DNA from: CADCVT01 sp036389485
GTDB lineage: Bacteria > Actinomycetota > Thermoleophilia > Solirubrobacterales > Solirubrobacteraceae
Direction of reading: 5' to 3'
Assembly (NCBI GenBank): GCA_036389485.1
Contig: DASVPR010000050.1
Coordinates: 1-64,000, forward strand
DNA length: 64,000 nucleotides
Part shown: in pieces, positions 1 to 7,622 of the stretch
Position numbering within the stretch: position 1 is the first letter of the stretch
Layout: each line of letters starts with the position of its first letter
Notes under the pieces: model-generated
What the model was told of the DNA's origin: nothing
What the model saw: the letters and a program-made list of their open reading frames with translations, nothing else
The model's database searches: none
Made by a program: the position numbers and the translations under genes

Positions 1-528
1 GCCGTCGGCGTAGCCGAAGTGCTCGCGCGAGCCCGGCAGCAGCTCGGTGTCCTCCTGGTGGACGATCCTCAGCCCGCCGGCGGCGTCCATCGCCGCGCGC
101 ATCTTGCCCAGCGCGCGGCGGTGCTCGGAGGTCTGCTGCGCGTTGATCGTCAGCAGCACGTGCGCCTCGCCGGAGCCCAGGCCGCCCTCCCACGTCGCCG
201 GGTCGCTGGGGCCGACGTCGCCGAGCCGCTCGCTGCGGGCGGCCATGCCCTGGCGAAACTCCGTCGAGAACGAGCCCACGACCTCCTTGGATACGCCGAG
301 CGCGCGCAGCCCGGCGGCCGTGACGGCGACGTTGAGCGTCGTCAGCGGCTTCTCCCCCGGGTTCCACGGCGCGGCCGTCGTGACGTGGTCGACGAGCCCG
401 GCGAACCAGGCGCGCGCCTGCTCGGGCGGGCACTCGATCCGCACGAACGCGTACGAGGTGCAGTCGTAGTCGCTGCCGTAGGCGCGCAGGATGTCGCCCT
501 GGATGTCGCCGAGGTCAGCTTCGGGCAC
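1..528 (-). CDS. DyP-type heme peroxidase, N-terminal part (cut by left edge)
   Basis: Only the first ~176 residues are in the window; the C-terminal heme-ligand half lies beyond base 1. Visible family features are an N-terminal DIQGDIL motif, LNVAVTAAGLRALGV, an EFRQGMAAR segment followed by GDVGPSDPATW, and HFGYADG at the edge, the start of the GxxDG signature. DyP peroxidases use H2O2 and heme to oxidise dyes, phenols or other bulky substrates, and some are encapsulin cargo. The GTG start at 528 has GGAGGAG just upstream and overlaps the preceding gene by 14 bases, so it is probably translated with the two small genes at 515-1069 and 1066-1671. No Tat or Sec signal is seen at this start. 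The family call is firm; the physiological substrate is unknown. Confidence 0.88.
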   Translation of the reverse strand, partial: MPEADLGDIQGDILRAYGSDYDCTSYAFVRIECPPEQARAWFAGLVDHVTTAAPWNPGEKPLTTLNVAVTAAGLRALGVSKEVVGSFSTEFRQGMAARSERLGDVGPSDPATWEGGLGSGEAHVLLTINAQQTSEHRRALGKMRAAMDAAGGLRIVHQEDTELLPGSREHFGYADG

Positions 529-1069
529 CGAACTCCTCCAGGAACGAGGACCGCAGCTGCTGCGGCGACAGGCTCTCGGCCTTCAGGGCGAACGCGATCA
601 GCTGGTCGCGCTGCGCCAGCGCGGCGCGCACCTGCGGCACCGTGGCCTTCGGGTACGCCGCGACGAAGAAGCCGGTGTCGATCTGGTTGTGCAGCAGGTA
701 GCGCTTCAGCTCCGCGCCGGCCGCGCTCGGGGGGCAGCCCACGCAGCGGCCCCAGATCTCGCGCGCCTCGGGCGCGAGCTCGGAGCACAGCGCGTCCAGG
801 TAGGCGTCGAGCGGGCCGTCGAGGTTGCTCGTGAAGACCAGGTACGGCCCGCCGAGGTGGTCCTCCTTCGGCTGCGACGGGTCGTTGACGAAGTCCTCGA
901 CGATCACCCAGCGGGCGAAGTGGGTGTGCTCCAGCCGCGCGAGCGGGCTGCCCTCCGGCCGGTCGCGCAGGCCCTCCAGGTAGGCGCGCAGCGCGGGCTC
1001 CTCGCCCGGCGCGATCGGCGTGAGGACCATCAGCGCGTACGCCTGGCCGGCCTCGTTCGAGCTCTTCAC
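515..1069 (-). CDS. DyP-associated paralogous protein 2 (unknown function)
   Basis: A 184-residue soluble protein of unknown function. It is clearly related to the protein encoded immediately upstream: both have HFARW, then a FxSNxxG segment (LVFTSNLDG here), then a Y-hydrophobic helix and an AAYPxAT motif followed by an RAAL helix. Spacing of these blocks is conserved, so the two genes look like a tandem duplication. The GTG start overlaps the upstream stop as GTGA, and its own end overlaps the DyP peroxidase start, implying translational coupling. The HFARW and FTSNLDG blocks recall ferredoxin-like (dimeric alpha/beta barrel) folds such as those in DyP itself. That fold is only my inference. 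Confidence 0.7.
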   Translation of the reverse strand: MKSSNEAGQAYALMVLTPIAPGEEPALRAYLEGLRDRPEGSPLARLEHTHFARWVIVEDFVNDPSQPKEDHLGGPYLVFTSNLDGPLDAYLDALCSELAPEAREIWGRCVGCPPSAAGAELKRYLLHNQIDTGFFVAAYPKATVPQVRAALAQRDQLIAFALKAESLSPQQLRSSFLEEFGARS

Positions 1070-1671
1070 AGGCACCTCTGCGCGTCGGTGACGAACCGCC
1101 GCCACGCGGCGGCGAACGCCTCGTCGTCCATCGACTCCGCCTGCTCGCGCAGCGGCCCGAACTTGCCGTCGAGCTCGAGCGCCGCGAGCACCATCGTCGT
1201 CGTCGCCTCCGGATAAGCGGAGTAGAAGTGGCTGGCCTCGATCTCGTTGCGGCGGATGTACTGCTTGAACGGCCCCGTCGGCAGCGGCTTCGGGAAGCCG
1301 TACGAGCTGCCCCAGAACAGCGTCATCCCGCGCGTGAGGATGTAGGAGAAGGCGTCGATGTACTCCTCCCACCCGCCGTTGAAGTTGCTCTCGAAGAACA
1401 GGTGGGCGTACCGCAGCCGCGGCGCGCGCTGCCCGTTCTCCGGGATCCGCTTCACCAGCGTCCACCGGGCGAAGTGGATGAACGAGAGCTTCGCCAGCGT
1501 GCCGCGGGACTTCGGGAACAGCCGGGCGTAGAGGAAGACCAGCGGCAGCCAGATCCGCCCCCACCACTTGACGGTGCTGAACACCGTGATGGCGATGGCC
1601 TGGCCGTCGACGTTGCGCGACCGCGTCCCCGTCGCGGTGACCGGGCCGGCAGAGACACCCTGAGCGGTCAC
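1066..1671 (-). CDS. DyP-associated paralogous protein 1 (unknown function)
   Basis: A 201-residue protein, first gene of the three-gene set ending in the DyP peroxidase. It has the same blocks as its neighbour: HFARW near residue 68, LFFESNFNG, a YIDAF helix, YIRRNEIEA and AYPEATTTMVLAAL. It carries an extra ~60-residue N-terminal part including a hydrophobic patch (IWLPLVFLYARLF), which could be membrane-proximal. The GTG start at 1671 has GGAGG upstream. Function is unknown; it could be an accessory or an inactive peroxidase-like barrel domain acting with the peroxidase. No metal or heme motif is evident. Confidence 0.7.
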   Translation of the reverse strand: MTAQGVSAGPVTATGTRSRNVDGQAIAITVFSTVKWWGRIWLPLVFLYARLFPKSRGTLAKLSFIHFARWTLVKRIPENGQRAPRLRYAHLFFESNFNGGWEEYIDAFSYILTRGMTLFWGSSYGFPKPLPTGPFKQYIRRNEIEASHFYSAYPEATTTMVLAALELDGKFGPLREQAESMDDEAFAAAWRRFVTDAQRCL

Positions 1672-1716
1672 GACGCCTCCACCCTAAGGTGGGCGGCGCC
1701 GTGCCGTCAAGCCCTC

Positions 1717-2931
1717 CTAGTGCGCGGTCGTCGAGCCCTGCGCCGCGACGTCCTTCGCCGCCTGCTCCGCCTTCCTGGCGGCGCTCGCGGTCCGGGAGTG
1801 CTCGGCGATGAACGCCTCGGTGGCCTCGCGGGCGAGGTGGTCGGGGCGCTGGTGCATGGGCGACTTCATGAGGTACGAGCTCGGGCCGTCGAGCTGCCCG
1901 CCGACGCCGTCGTTCAGCGCCAGCTTGCAGCAGCGCACGGCGTCGATGACGATGCCGGCGGAGTTGGGCGAGTCCCACACCTCGAGCTTCATCTCGACGT
2001 TCAGCGGCACGTCGCCGAACGCCTGGCCCTCGACGCGGATGTGCGCCCACTTGCGGTCGGTGAGCCACGGCACGTAGTCCGAGGGCCCGATGTAGACGTC
2101 GTCCGCGGGCAGCTTGTGGCCCATGATCGAGGTGACCGCCTGGGTCTTCGAGATCTTCTTGGACTCCAGCCGCTCGCGCTCGAGCATGTTGTAGAAGTCC
2201 ATGTTGCCGCCGACGTTCAGCTGCGACGTACGCAGCATCTTCACGCCGCGCTCGTGGAAGAGGCGGGCGAGCGTGCGGTGCACGATGGTCGCGCCGACCT
2301 GCGACTTGATGTCGTCGCCGACGATCGGCAGGCCCTTCTTCTCGAACCGCTCGTTCCAGTAGTTCTCGGAGGCGATGAAGACGGGGATGCAGTTGACGAA
2401 GCCGCAGCCGGCCTCGAGCACCTGCTCGACGTACCACTTGGTGGCCTGCTCGGAGCCGACGGGTAGGTAGGAGACGACGACGTCGGTCTGCGTCTCCTTG
2501 AGGATCCCGACGATGTCGGCGGTCTCGCCCGGCGCCTTGGTGATCTTCTGCTTGAGGTACTTGCCGAGGCCGTCGTGCGTCATGCCGCGGTGCACCGTCA
2601 CGCCCAGCTTCTCCGGCACCTTGTCGGTGAAGCGCATCGTGTTGTTCTGGCCCGACCAGATGGCCGCGCCGAGGTCCTTGCCGACCTTGTCGGCGTCGAT
2701 GTCGAACGCGGCCGTGAACTCGATGTCGCGGACGTGGTAGCCGCCGAGGTCCACGTGCATGAGGCCCGGGACCGGCTGCTCGGGATCGGCGTCGCGGTAG
2801 TGGTGGACGCCCTGGACGAACGCCGACGCACAGTTGCCGACGCCGACGATCGCGACGCGGACCTTCTCCTGCTGGCGCCCGGCGCCGTTCGTGTGGGCGC
2901 CGTTGGTGTGGACGCCGTTGGTGATGCTCAC
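1717..2931 (-). CDS. ino1: myo-inositol-1-phosphate synthase
   Basis: A 404-residue NAD-dependent enzyme converting glucose 6-phosphate to 1L-myo-inositol 1-phosphate, the committed step to inositol lipids and, in some actinobacteria, mycothiol. A Rossmann motif VAIVGVGNCAS lies near residues 25-35. Family blocks include AFDIDADKVG, SYLPVGSEQA, GDDIKSQVGAT, NVGGNMDFYNM and DSPNSAGIVIDAVR. Length and sequence fit the shorter actinobacterial/archaeal type rather than the eukaryotic one. The N terminus carries a small HTNGA-like repeat before the fold starts. The GTG start has AGGAGG about 11 bases upstream. The next gene downstream along the strand of the lipid pathway is a CDP-alcohol phosphotransferase, supporting phosphatidylinositol synthesis. 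Confidence 0.95.
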   Translation of the reverse strand: MSITNGVHTNGAHTNGAGRQQEKVRVAIVGVGNCASAFVQGVHHYRDADPEQPVPGLMHVDLGGYHVRDIEFTAAFDIDADKVGKDLGAAIWSGQNNTMRFTDKVPEKLGVTVHRGMTHDGLGKYLKQKITKAPGETADIVGILKETQTDVVVSYLPVGSEQATKWYVEQVLEAGCGFVNCIPVFIASENYWNERFEKKGLPIVGDDIKSQVGATIVHRTLARLFHERGVKMLRTSQLNVGGNMDFYNMLERERLESKKISKTQAVTSIMGHKLPADDVYIGPSDYVPWLTDRKWAHIRVEGQAFGDVPLNVEMKLEVWDSPNSAGIVIDAVRCCKLALNDGVGGQLDGPSSYLMKSPMHQRPDHLAREATEAFIAEHSRTASAARKAEQAAKDVAAQGSTTAH

Positions 2932-2990
2932 GTTTCTTCTTGCCTCCTGGTCAACAAGCTGGGGAGAAGAACCCCGGCGTCCATGCGTGG

Positions 2991-3581
2991 TTACGTCCCC
3001 TCGAGAGCCGAGCGCACGTGGAAGATGCGCTGGAAGACGGTGACGATGCTCAGTACGGCCAGGACGTAGACGGCCGGCTCGAGCAGCTCGAAGTCACCAA
3101 GTGAAGCACCTTTGGCAAACAGCAACCCCGCAGACAGGATCACGACCCGGACCGCCCGCGGCGCGATCCCCACGTCCCCCGTCACCCCGAGCGCCTCCGC
3201 GCGAGCGCGCGTGTAGGAGACCATCACCGACGCCAGGACGGCGACCACGGTCGCGGCGACCGCGAAGTCGTCCCCCGACTCGGCGAACTGCGCGGCGACC
3301 GCCGACAGCACGATCCCCTCGGAGACGCGGTCGAGCGTGGAGTCCAGGAAGGCGCCGAACTGCGTCCCCTTGCCCGACATCCGCGAGTAGCGGCCGTCGA
3401 GCGTGTCCATCACCGAGCCGACGATGAACGCGATCCCGCCGAGGAAGTACTCGTCGTTGTAGACGAGGACCGCGGCGACGACGTTCAGCGCCAGGCCGGT
3501 CAGCGAGATCGCGTTCGGCGTCAGGCGGGACTCGATCAGAGCGTTGCGCGCGCGCTCGCGGCGCTCGGCCATCGCGCTCAC
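2991..3581 (-). CDS. CDP-alcohol phosphatidyltransferase family protein (possible phosphatidylinositol-phosphate synthase)
   Basis: A 196-residue integral membrane enzyme. The family signature is present: D59-x2-D62-G63-x2-S66-R67, then G76-x3-D80-x3-D84, binding the CDP-lipid diphosphate through metals. Ser replaces the usual Ala before Arg. Several hydrophobic spans follow. The family transfers a phosphatidyl group from CDP-diacylglycerol to an alcohol. Position beside ino1 suggests inositol 1-phosphate as acceptor (PIP synthase, as in mycobacteria), but PgsA-type glycerol-phosphate transfer cannot be excluded from sequence alone. The GTG start overlaps the stop of the PAP2 gene as GTGA, so the two are coupled. 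An alternative start is the ATG at 3572. Confidence 0.85.
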   Translation of the reverse strand: MSAMAERRERARNALIESRLTPNAISLTGLALNVVAAVLVYNDEYFLGGIAFIVGSVMDTLDGRYSRMSGKGTQFGAFLDSTLDRVSEGIVLSAVAAQFAESGDDFAVAATVVAVLASVMVSYTRARAEALGVTGDVGIAPRAVRVVILSAGLLFAKGASLGDFELLEPAVYVLAVLSIVTVFQRIFHVRSALEGT

Positions 3582-4354
3582 GATGACGAGACCGCCGCCG
3601 GCCCGAAGCGCCAGACCGCGGGACGGGTGCGCGCCAGCTCGCGCGCGGCGAGGGCCGACAGCCCGGCGGTGGCGGCGCCGAGGACTGCGTCCATCAGGAA
3701 GTGGTTGCCGGTGGCGACGATGACGTACGTCACGACGACCGGGTACGCCCACCAGAAGCCGCGGGCGAGCCGCGTGCGCACGAGCTGGGAGAGCGACCAG
3801 CCGATCATGAGCGCGAACGCGACGTGCATCGAGGGGATCGCGGCGTACGGGTTGAACATCGCGTTCACGCCGTCGCTCTGGGGTTCCACCCCGGTGAACT
3901 CGCTGACGGAGTCGAGGAAGCCCCACTCCGGGAAGAACCGCGGCGGCGCCGTCGGATACAGGACGTAGCCGATCAGCGCGATGATCATCGCGGTCATCAT
4001 CATGTTGCGCACGAAGTAGAAGCTCTGGTTGCGCATCAGGTAGATCCACACGAGCGCGCCGACGGTCACCGTGGTCTGGGCGTTGAGGTAGATCCACGAC
4101 GCGCCGTCGATGAGCACGCCCGAGCCGCTGCTCCACGCCTGGACGCTCGGCTCCACGAAGAACCCGAGCGTCTGCTCCAGCGAGATGATCCCGCGCGCGT
4201 TGTCGAACGCGGTCGCCGCGACGCCGGGCTCGTCCGCGAAGCCGCGCACCAGGCTGTAGCCCTGGTAGGCGGCGAAGAACAGCGCGAACTGCCGGACGAC
4301 GTCGAACGGGCCGTGCGGAAGCAGCCTGGCGAGGGAGCGGAGACGGGTCACCAT
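3578..4354 (-). CDS. PAP2/Aur1-type membrane phosphatase or phosphotransferase
   Basis: A 258-residue polytopic protein with about six membrane spans. Conserved blocks are YPTAPPRFFP (133-142), PSMHVAF with H177, and GNHFLMDAVLG with H218 and D222. These fit the PAP2 family branch that includes yeast Aur1 inositol-phosphoceramide synthase. The enzyme could dephosphorylate a lipid phosphate or move a phospho-head group. It is first in a GTGA-coupled pair with the CDP-alcohol phosphotransferase, next to ino1, so a role in inositol lipid maturation is plausible (for example removing the phosphate of PI-phosphate). This role is inference. The ATG start at 4354 was chosen because it precedes the first conserved amphipathic segment. 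Confidence 0.85.
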   Translation of the reverse strand: MVTRLRSLARLLPHGPFDVVRQFALFFAAYQGYSLVRGFADEPGVAATAFDNARGIISLEQTLGFFVEPSVQAWSSGSGVLIDGASWIYLNAQTTVTVGALVWIYLMRNQSFYFVRNMMMTAMIIALIGYVLYPTAPPRFFPEWGFLDSVSEFTGVEPQSDGVNAMFNPYAAIPSMHVAFALMIGWSLSQLVRTRLARGFWWAYPVVVTYVIVATGNHFLMDAVLGAATAGLSALAARELARTRPAVWRFGPAAVSSS

Positions 4355-4367
4355 GGCGGCCCCGATC

Positions 4368-5954
4368 CTACCGGCGGGCACGGTCCTCACTGCAAGCCGG
4401 GCCGTGGTCGACGATGCGGACGGGGTCGAACCGCGCGGCGACGCGGATCGCGCCGGGGCGCCGGGCGCGGACGAGCGTCCACCCGTCGGTGGCCTTCTCG
4501 ACGCAGGCGTCGCCGCGCGTGACCTGCCAGTACGGCGTCCACCGGACGCGCACGAGCACCGCGCCCTTCCTGCTCGCCTGCAGCGTGAAGCTCGTCGGGC
4601 CGATCCTCCTGATGTCCGCTCCGCTGCCCGTCCGGGTGAGCCCGCGTGCATGGCGCACCTCGTAGATCCGCCAGTGCCGGTCGCTGTGGACGAGCCTCAG
4701 GAACGGCAGTCCGCGATCGATGAGCCTGCGCTCCTGCTTGGCGGCGGGATCGAGCGGGACGTCGGGGATCGCCACGTACCGGACGCCGTTCTCGTTCAGC
4801 CAGTGGCCGTAGCGCTCGCTCGTGAGCCTGCGGCCCTGGCGGAAGAGCGGGTTGTACTTGCCGTCGAGCTGGGCCTCCCAGCCCCGTGCGAGCTGGTAGC
4901 GGCGCGCGACGTGGACGGATTCCCAGTGCATCCGGGTGAACGGGATCTCCACGCGGGTGCTCGCGTCCGCCCGGCCCTCGAGGAAGCTCAGCAGCGGCTC
5001 GTAGAACGCGAGCTCGGAGCTGGGATCGCCGGCGCCCTTCTCCGCCTCGCGGATCGGGCCCCACCACTGGTAGACGAGGAGTGGGACGGCGGCGGCGACG
5101 ACGATCTTGCGGCCCCTCTGCCCGACGAGCGCGCAGGCCATGACGGGGCCGGCGAACATCGCGGCGAGCCGGGTCGCGTTGCTGCCCATCGGCGTCGCGA
5201 CGGCGAAGGCGGCGGCGGTACCGAGGGCGTAGAGGAGCGCGGCGGTCCTGAGCGTGCGCTCCTCGGCGGGGAGGAGTCGGAGCACCATCAGCGCGGCGGC
5301 GAGGACGCACACGAACGCCCAGAACCCGAACGGCTGGCTGCCGCCCTCCGGGAACGCGAGCGCGAGGAGCAGCGCGGGGGCGAACGCCGCCGCCGCGACG
5401 ATCAGACCGGGCCGCTCCCTCCGCGCGACGGCATGCGCCAACCCCCCCATCGCAAGGAAGAGACCGGCAATGGGGCTCGTGAGGGTGGTCGCGACCGCGA
5501 GCGCGGCGGCGAGCCCCACCCGGTCCCGCTGCCACGCGAGCAGCGCGGCGAGCGCGAACGTCACGCCCAGGGCGAACGTGAGGCGTCCGATGAGGAGGTC
5601 GGTGGCCGTGGCGGCGGCGAACCAGTAGGTCCCGACGCGGGCGCGGTCGCCGAAGTGCCTGCGCGCGAGCTTGGCGAACACCGCGGCGCTGATCACCGCG
5701 GCGATCGCGCCGACGACGCGCGGGCCGAGAAGCGCGGCGAGCGGCGGGAAGACGAGGCTGTAGCCGGGCGTGTGGTGGCCGGCGAACCACTGGGCGTTGA
5801 ACAGCGTGAAGCCGTGGTGCTCGAAAAGGCCGGTCCGGTAGACCTGCGCGGCGAGGTCCGGCGTGGGCGGCGCGAACAGCAGCCAGAGCAGCGCCAGCAG
5901 CGCGGACACCGCCGTCGGCCCCAACCACTCGCTCCGCTTGGCCCTCAAGAACAC
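4368..5954 (-). CDS. polytopic membrane protein, tandem paralogue B
   Basis: A 528-residue protein with roughly ten hydrophobic spans in residues 10-330 and a soluble C-terminal ~190 residues. It is homologous along its length to the gene directly upstream. Shared blocks are GHHTPGYS after the first span, TPMGSNATRLA in the membrane core, VEIPFT, ARGWEAQLD and RYVAIP in the soluble part. The architecture resembles lipid-linked-sugar (GT-C type) glycosyltransferases, with an early periplasmic loop containing polar residues, but I cannot identify a catalytic motif with confidence. The GTG start overlaps the upstream stop by 10 bases and has AGAGGAG upstream. It is best described as a conserved unknown membrane protein. 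Confidence 0.75.
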   Translation of the reverse strand: MFLRAKRSEWLGPTAVSALLALLWLLFAPPTPDLAAQVYRTGLFEHHGFTLFNAQWFAGHHTPGYSLVFPPLAALLGPRVVGAIAAVISAAVFAKLARRHFGDRARVGTYWFAAATATDLLIGRLTFALGVTFALAALLAWQRDRVGLAAALAVATTLTSPIAGLFLAMGGLAHAVARRERPGLIVAAAAFAPALLLALAFPEGGSQPFGFWAFVCVLAAALMVLRLLPAEERTLRTAALLYALGTAAAFAVATPMGSNATRLAAMFAGPVMACALVGQRGRKIVVAAAVPLLVYQWWGPIREAEKGAGDPSSELAFYEPLLSFLEGRADASTRVEIPFTRMHWESVHVARRYQLARGWEAQLDGKYNPLFRQGRRLTSERYGHWLNENGVRYVAIPDVPLDPAAKQERRLIDRGLPFLRLVHSDRHWRIYEVRHARGLTRTGSGADIRRIGPTSFTLQASRKGAVLVRVRWTPYWQVTRGDACVEKATDGWTLVRARRPGAIRVAARFDPVRIVDHGPACSEDRARR

Positions 5955-7603
5955 CGCGGCTCCTCTGAGCGCACGCGGCCCAGCGCGAAGCTCGTCCCGA
6001 CCTCGATACGCCCCGCTTCGCGGACCCGCACGCGCGTCCAGCCCCCGGGCGCCGGCTCGACGCAGCCTTCGCCCTCCAACAGCTTCCAGTATGGCGTGAA
6101 CCGGACGCGGATCGTGCTCGTGCCGGGTTGCGTTGTGTTAAGGACGAAGCCCTCGGGCTTGACCTCCGTCACCGTCGCCGCGCCGTCGGCGAGCGGCCGC
6201 GGATCGCCGACCTCCATTACCCTCCACTCGCCCGCCCGCAGCACCTCGCGCAGCCCGGCGGCGCCCGCCAGCGCGAGCGTCTTCTCCCGCTCGCCCGACT
6301 CGTCCATCGGGAGGCGGAGCGGCACGGCGACGTAGCGGATCGCGTTGGCGCGCAGCCAGACGGCGTAGCGCTCCGGCGTCAGGACGCCGTCGTAGAAGAG
6401 GCGGTTGCGCTCGCGGTCGAGCTGGCGGTTCCAGCCGCGGGCGATCGGGAAGTGGCGCGCCAGGTGGAAGGCCTCGCCGTGGCTCTGCGTGAACGGGACC
6501 TCGACGCGCGCGGGCTGCCGTCGTTCGAGCCACGGCGCGATCGGGGCGTAGAACGCGCTCTCCGTCGACGGGTCGTCGTGCGCGCGCAGCCAGTCGCGGA
6601 CCGCCGGCTGCAGCGTCCAGTACGCGATCGGCAGCGCGAGCACGGCGAGGACGATCTTCCTGCGCGGCCAGAGCGCCAGCCCCGCCACCGCTGGCGCGAA
6701 CAGCGTCCCGAGCCGCGAGGCGTTGCCGCCGATCGGCGTCGGGATCGCGAACGCCGCCAGCGCCACGGCCGCGTACAGCACCGCCCCGACCCGCACCGCC
6801 CGCCACTGCGCCGGAGCGCCGACCGCGACGAGCACCGCCGCGCCGAACGTCGGCCAGAACGCGCTCGGAACGAACGGGAAGTCCCCACCCTCGGGGAACG
6901 CGACGAGAAGGAACACCGTCGGAACCGCCGCACCGACGACCAACCCAACCCCCGGCCGGGGACTGTCCCCCGAATATGAAGGGGACTGTCCCCGAAATAT
7001 TAAGGGGACTGTCCCCCCGGCCAGCGCGGCCCCGGGCAGGGCGGCTCCGGCGAGCGCGGCCCCGGCCAGGGCGGCTCCGGCGAGCGCGGCGAAGAGGGCG
7101 GCGACGGGGCTGCAGAGCGCGGTCAGCGCGCCGGCCGCGGCGGCGAGCCAGGTTCGGCCGCGGGCCGCCGCGAGGACCGCTCCCGTCGCCGCTCCGACGC
7201 CGAGGGTGAACGCGAGGCGGCCGGAGACGAGGCTCGCGAGGATCCCGGGGACGAAGAGGAGCCCCGCCGCCCGGCCACGCTCGCCGGCGAGCAGGGCGAC
7301 GAACGCCGTCGCCGCGACCGCCGCGAGCGCGGCGCACAGCCGCGCCCCGAGCCACGCTCCGAGGGCGGGGTAGAGGACGCTGTAGCCGGGCGTGTGGTGC
7401 CCGCCGTACCAGGCGGTCGAGAACAGCGTGAAGCCCTCCCGCTCGAAGAGGTCGACGCGGAAGAGCGCGGCGGCGCGATCGGCGCTCGGAGGGTCCCAGA
7501 GGAGGTAGGCGACCGCGCCCGCGAGCGCGACCGCGGTCGGCAGGAGCCAGGGCCGGTCCTCGCGCAGCGAGGCGCCGCCGCTCGCGGGCGCCCCGCCTTC
7601 CAC
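5945..7603 (-). CDS. polytopic membrane protein, tandem paralogue A, with in-frame repeat insertion
   Basis: A 552-residue paralogue of the following gene, with the same GHHTPGYS loop, TPIGGNASRLG, VEVPFT, ARGWNRQLD and RYVAVP blocks. In the membrane region it contains an extra segment absent from its sister. This is an AGAAL-type 10-residue repeat followed by about 20 residues (GTVPLIF...SGDSPRP) encoded by three copies of a 13-bp palindrome at 6958-7016. The reading frame stays open through the insert, so the gene may still be functional. The GTG start at 7603 follows a purine-rich stretch. As for its sister, a GT-C-like glycosyltransferase is possible but unproven. Confidence 0.75.
   Translation of the reverse strand: MEGGAPASGGASLREDRPWLLPTAVALAGAVAYLLWDPPSADRAAALFRVDLFEREGFTLFSTAWYGGHHTPGYSVLYPALGAWLGARLCAALAAVAATAFVALLAGERGRAAGLLFVPGILASLVSGRLAFTLGVGAATGAVLAAARGRTWLAAAAGALTALCSPVAALFAALAGAALAGAALAGAALPGAALAGGTVPLIFRGQSPSYSGDSPRPGVGLVVGAAVPTVFLLVAFPEGGDFPFVPSAFWPTFGAAVLVAVGAPAQWRAVRVGAVLYAAVALAAFAIPTPIGGNASRLGTLFAPAVAGLALWPRRKIVLAVLALPIAYWTLQPAVRDWLRAHDDPSTESAFYAPIAPWLERRQPARVEVPFTQSHGEAFHLARHFPIARGWNRQLDRERNRLFYDGVLTPERYAVWLRANAIRYVAVPLRLPMDESGEREKTLALAGAAGLREVLRAGEWRVMEVGDPRPLADGAATVTEVKPEGFVLNTTQPGTSTIRVRFTPYWKLLEGEGCVEPAPGGWTRVRVREAGRIEVGTSFALGRVRSEEPRCS
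6958..7016. repeat. three 13-bp palindromes at 23-bp period inside a coding sequence
   Basis: GGGGACTGTCCCC occurs exactly at 6958-6970, 6981-6993 and 7004-7016. The 10-base spacers are AT-rich (CGAATATGAA and GAAATATTAA), unlike the surrounding >70% GC sequence. The period of 23 means each copy is read in a different frame (GTVPL, RGQSP, SGDSP), yet all stay open. It looks like a small inserted REP-like or MITE-like element. No transposase lies nearby and no other copy was noticed in this window. Confidence 0.85.
7023..7090. repeat. 30-bp GC-rich tandem repeat (2.3 copies)
   Basis: Two adjacent 30-bp units (7023-7052 and 7053-7082) differ at one position, and a partial third follows. They encode repeats of Ala-Gly-Ala-Ala-Leu in the membrane part of the gene at 5945-7603, directly beside the palindromic insert. 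Unit length is a multiple of three, so copy-number change would keep the frame. Confidence 0.75.
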
Positions 7604-7622
7604 CCGCGCCCCTTCGCGCGCC

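Noticed and set aside
1228..2466. Long plus-strand open frame opposite ino1
   Set aside because: High GC creates long antisense frames; the Arg/Asp/Val-rich translation lacks domains, while the minus strand encodes a complete Ino1.
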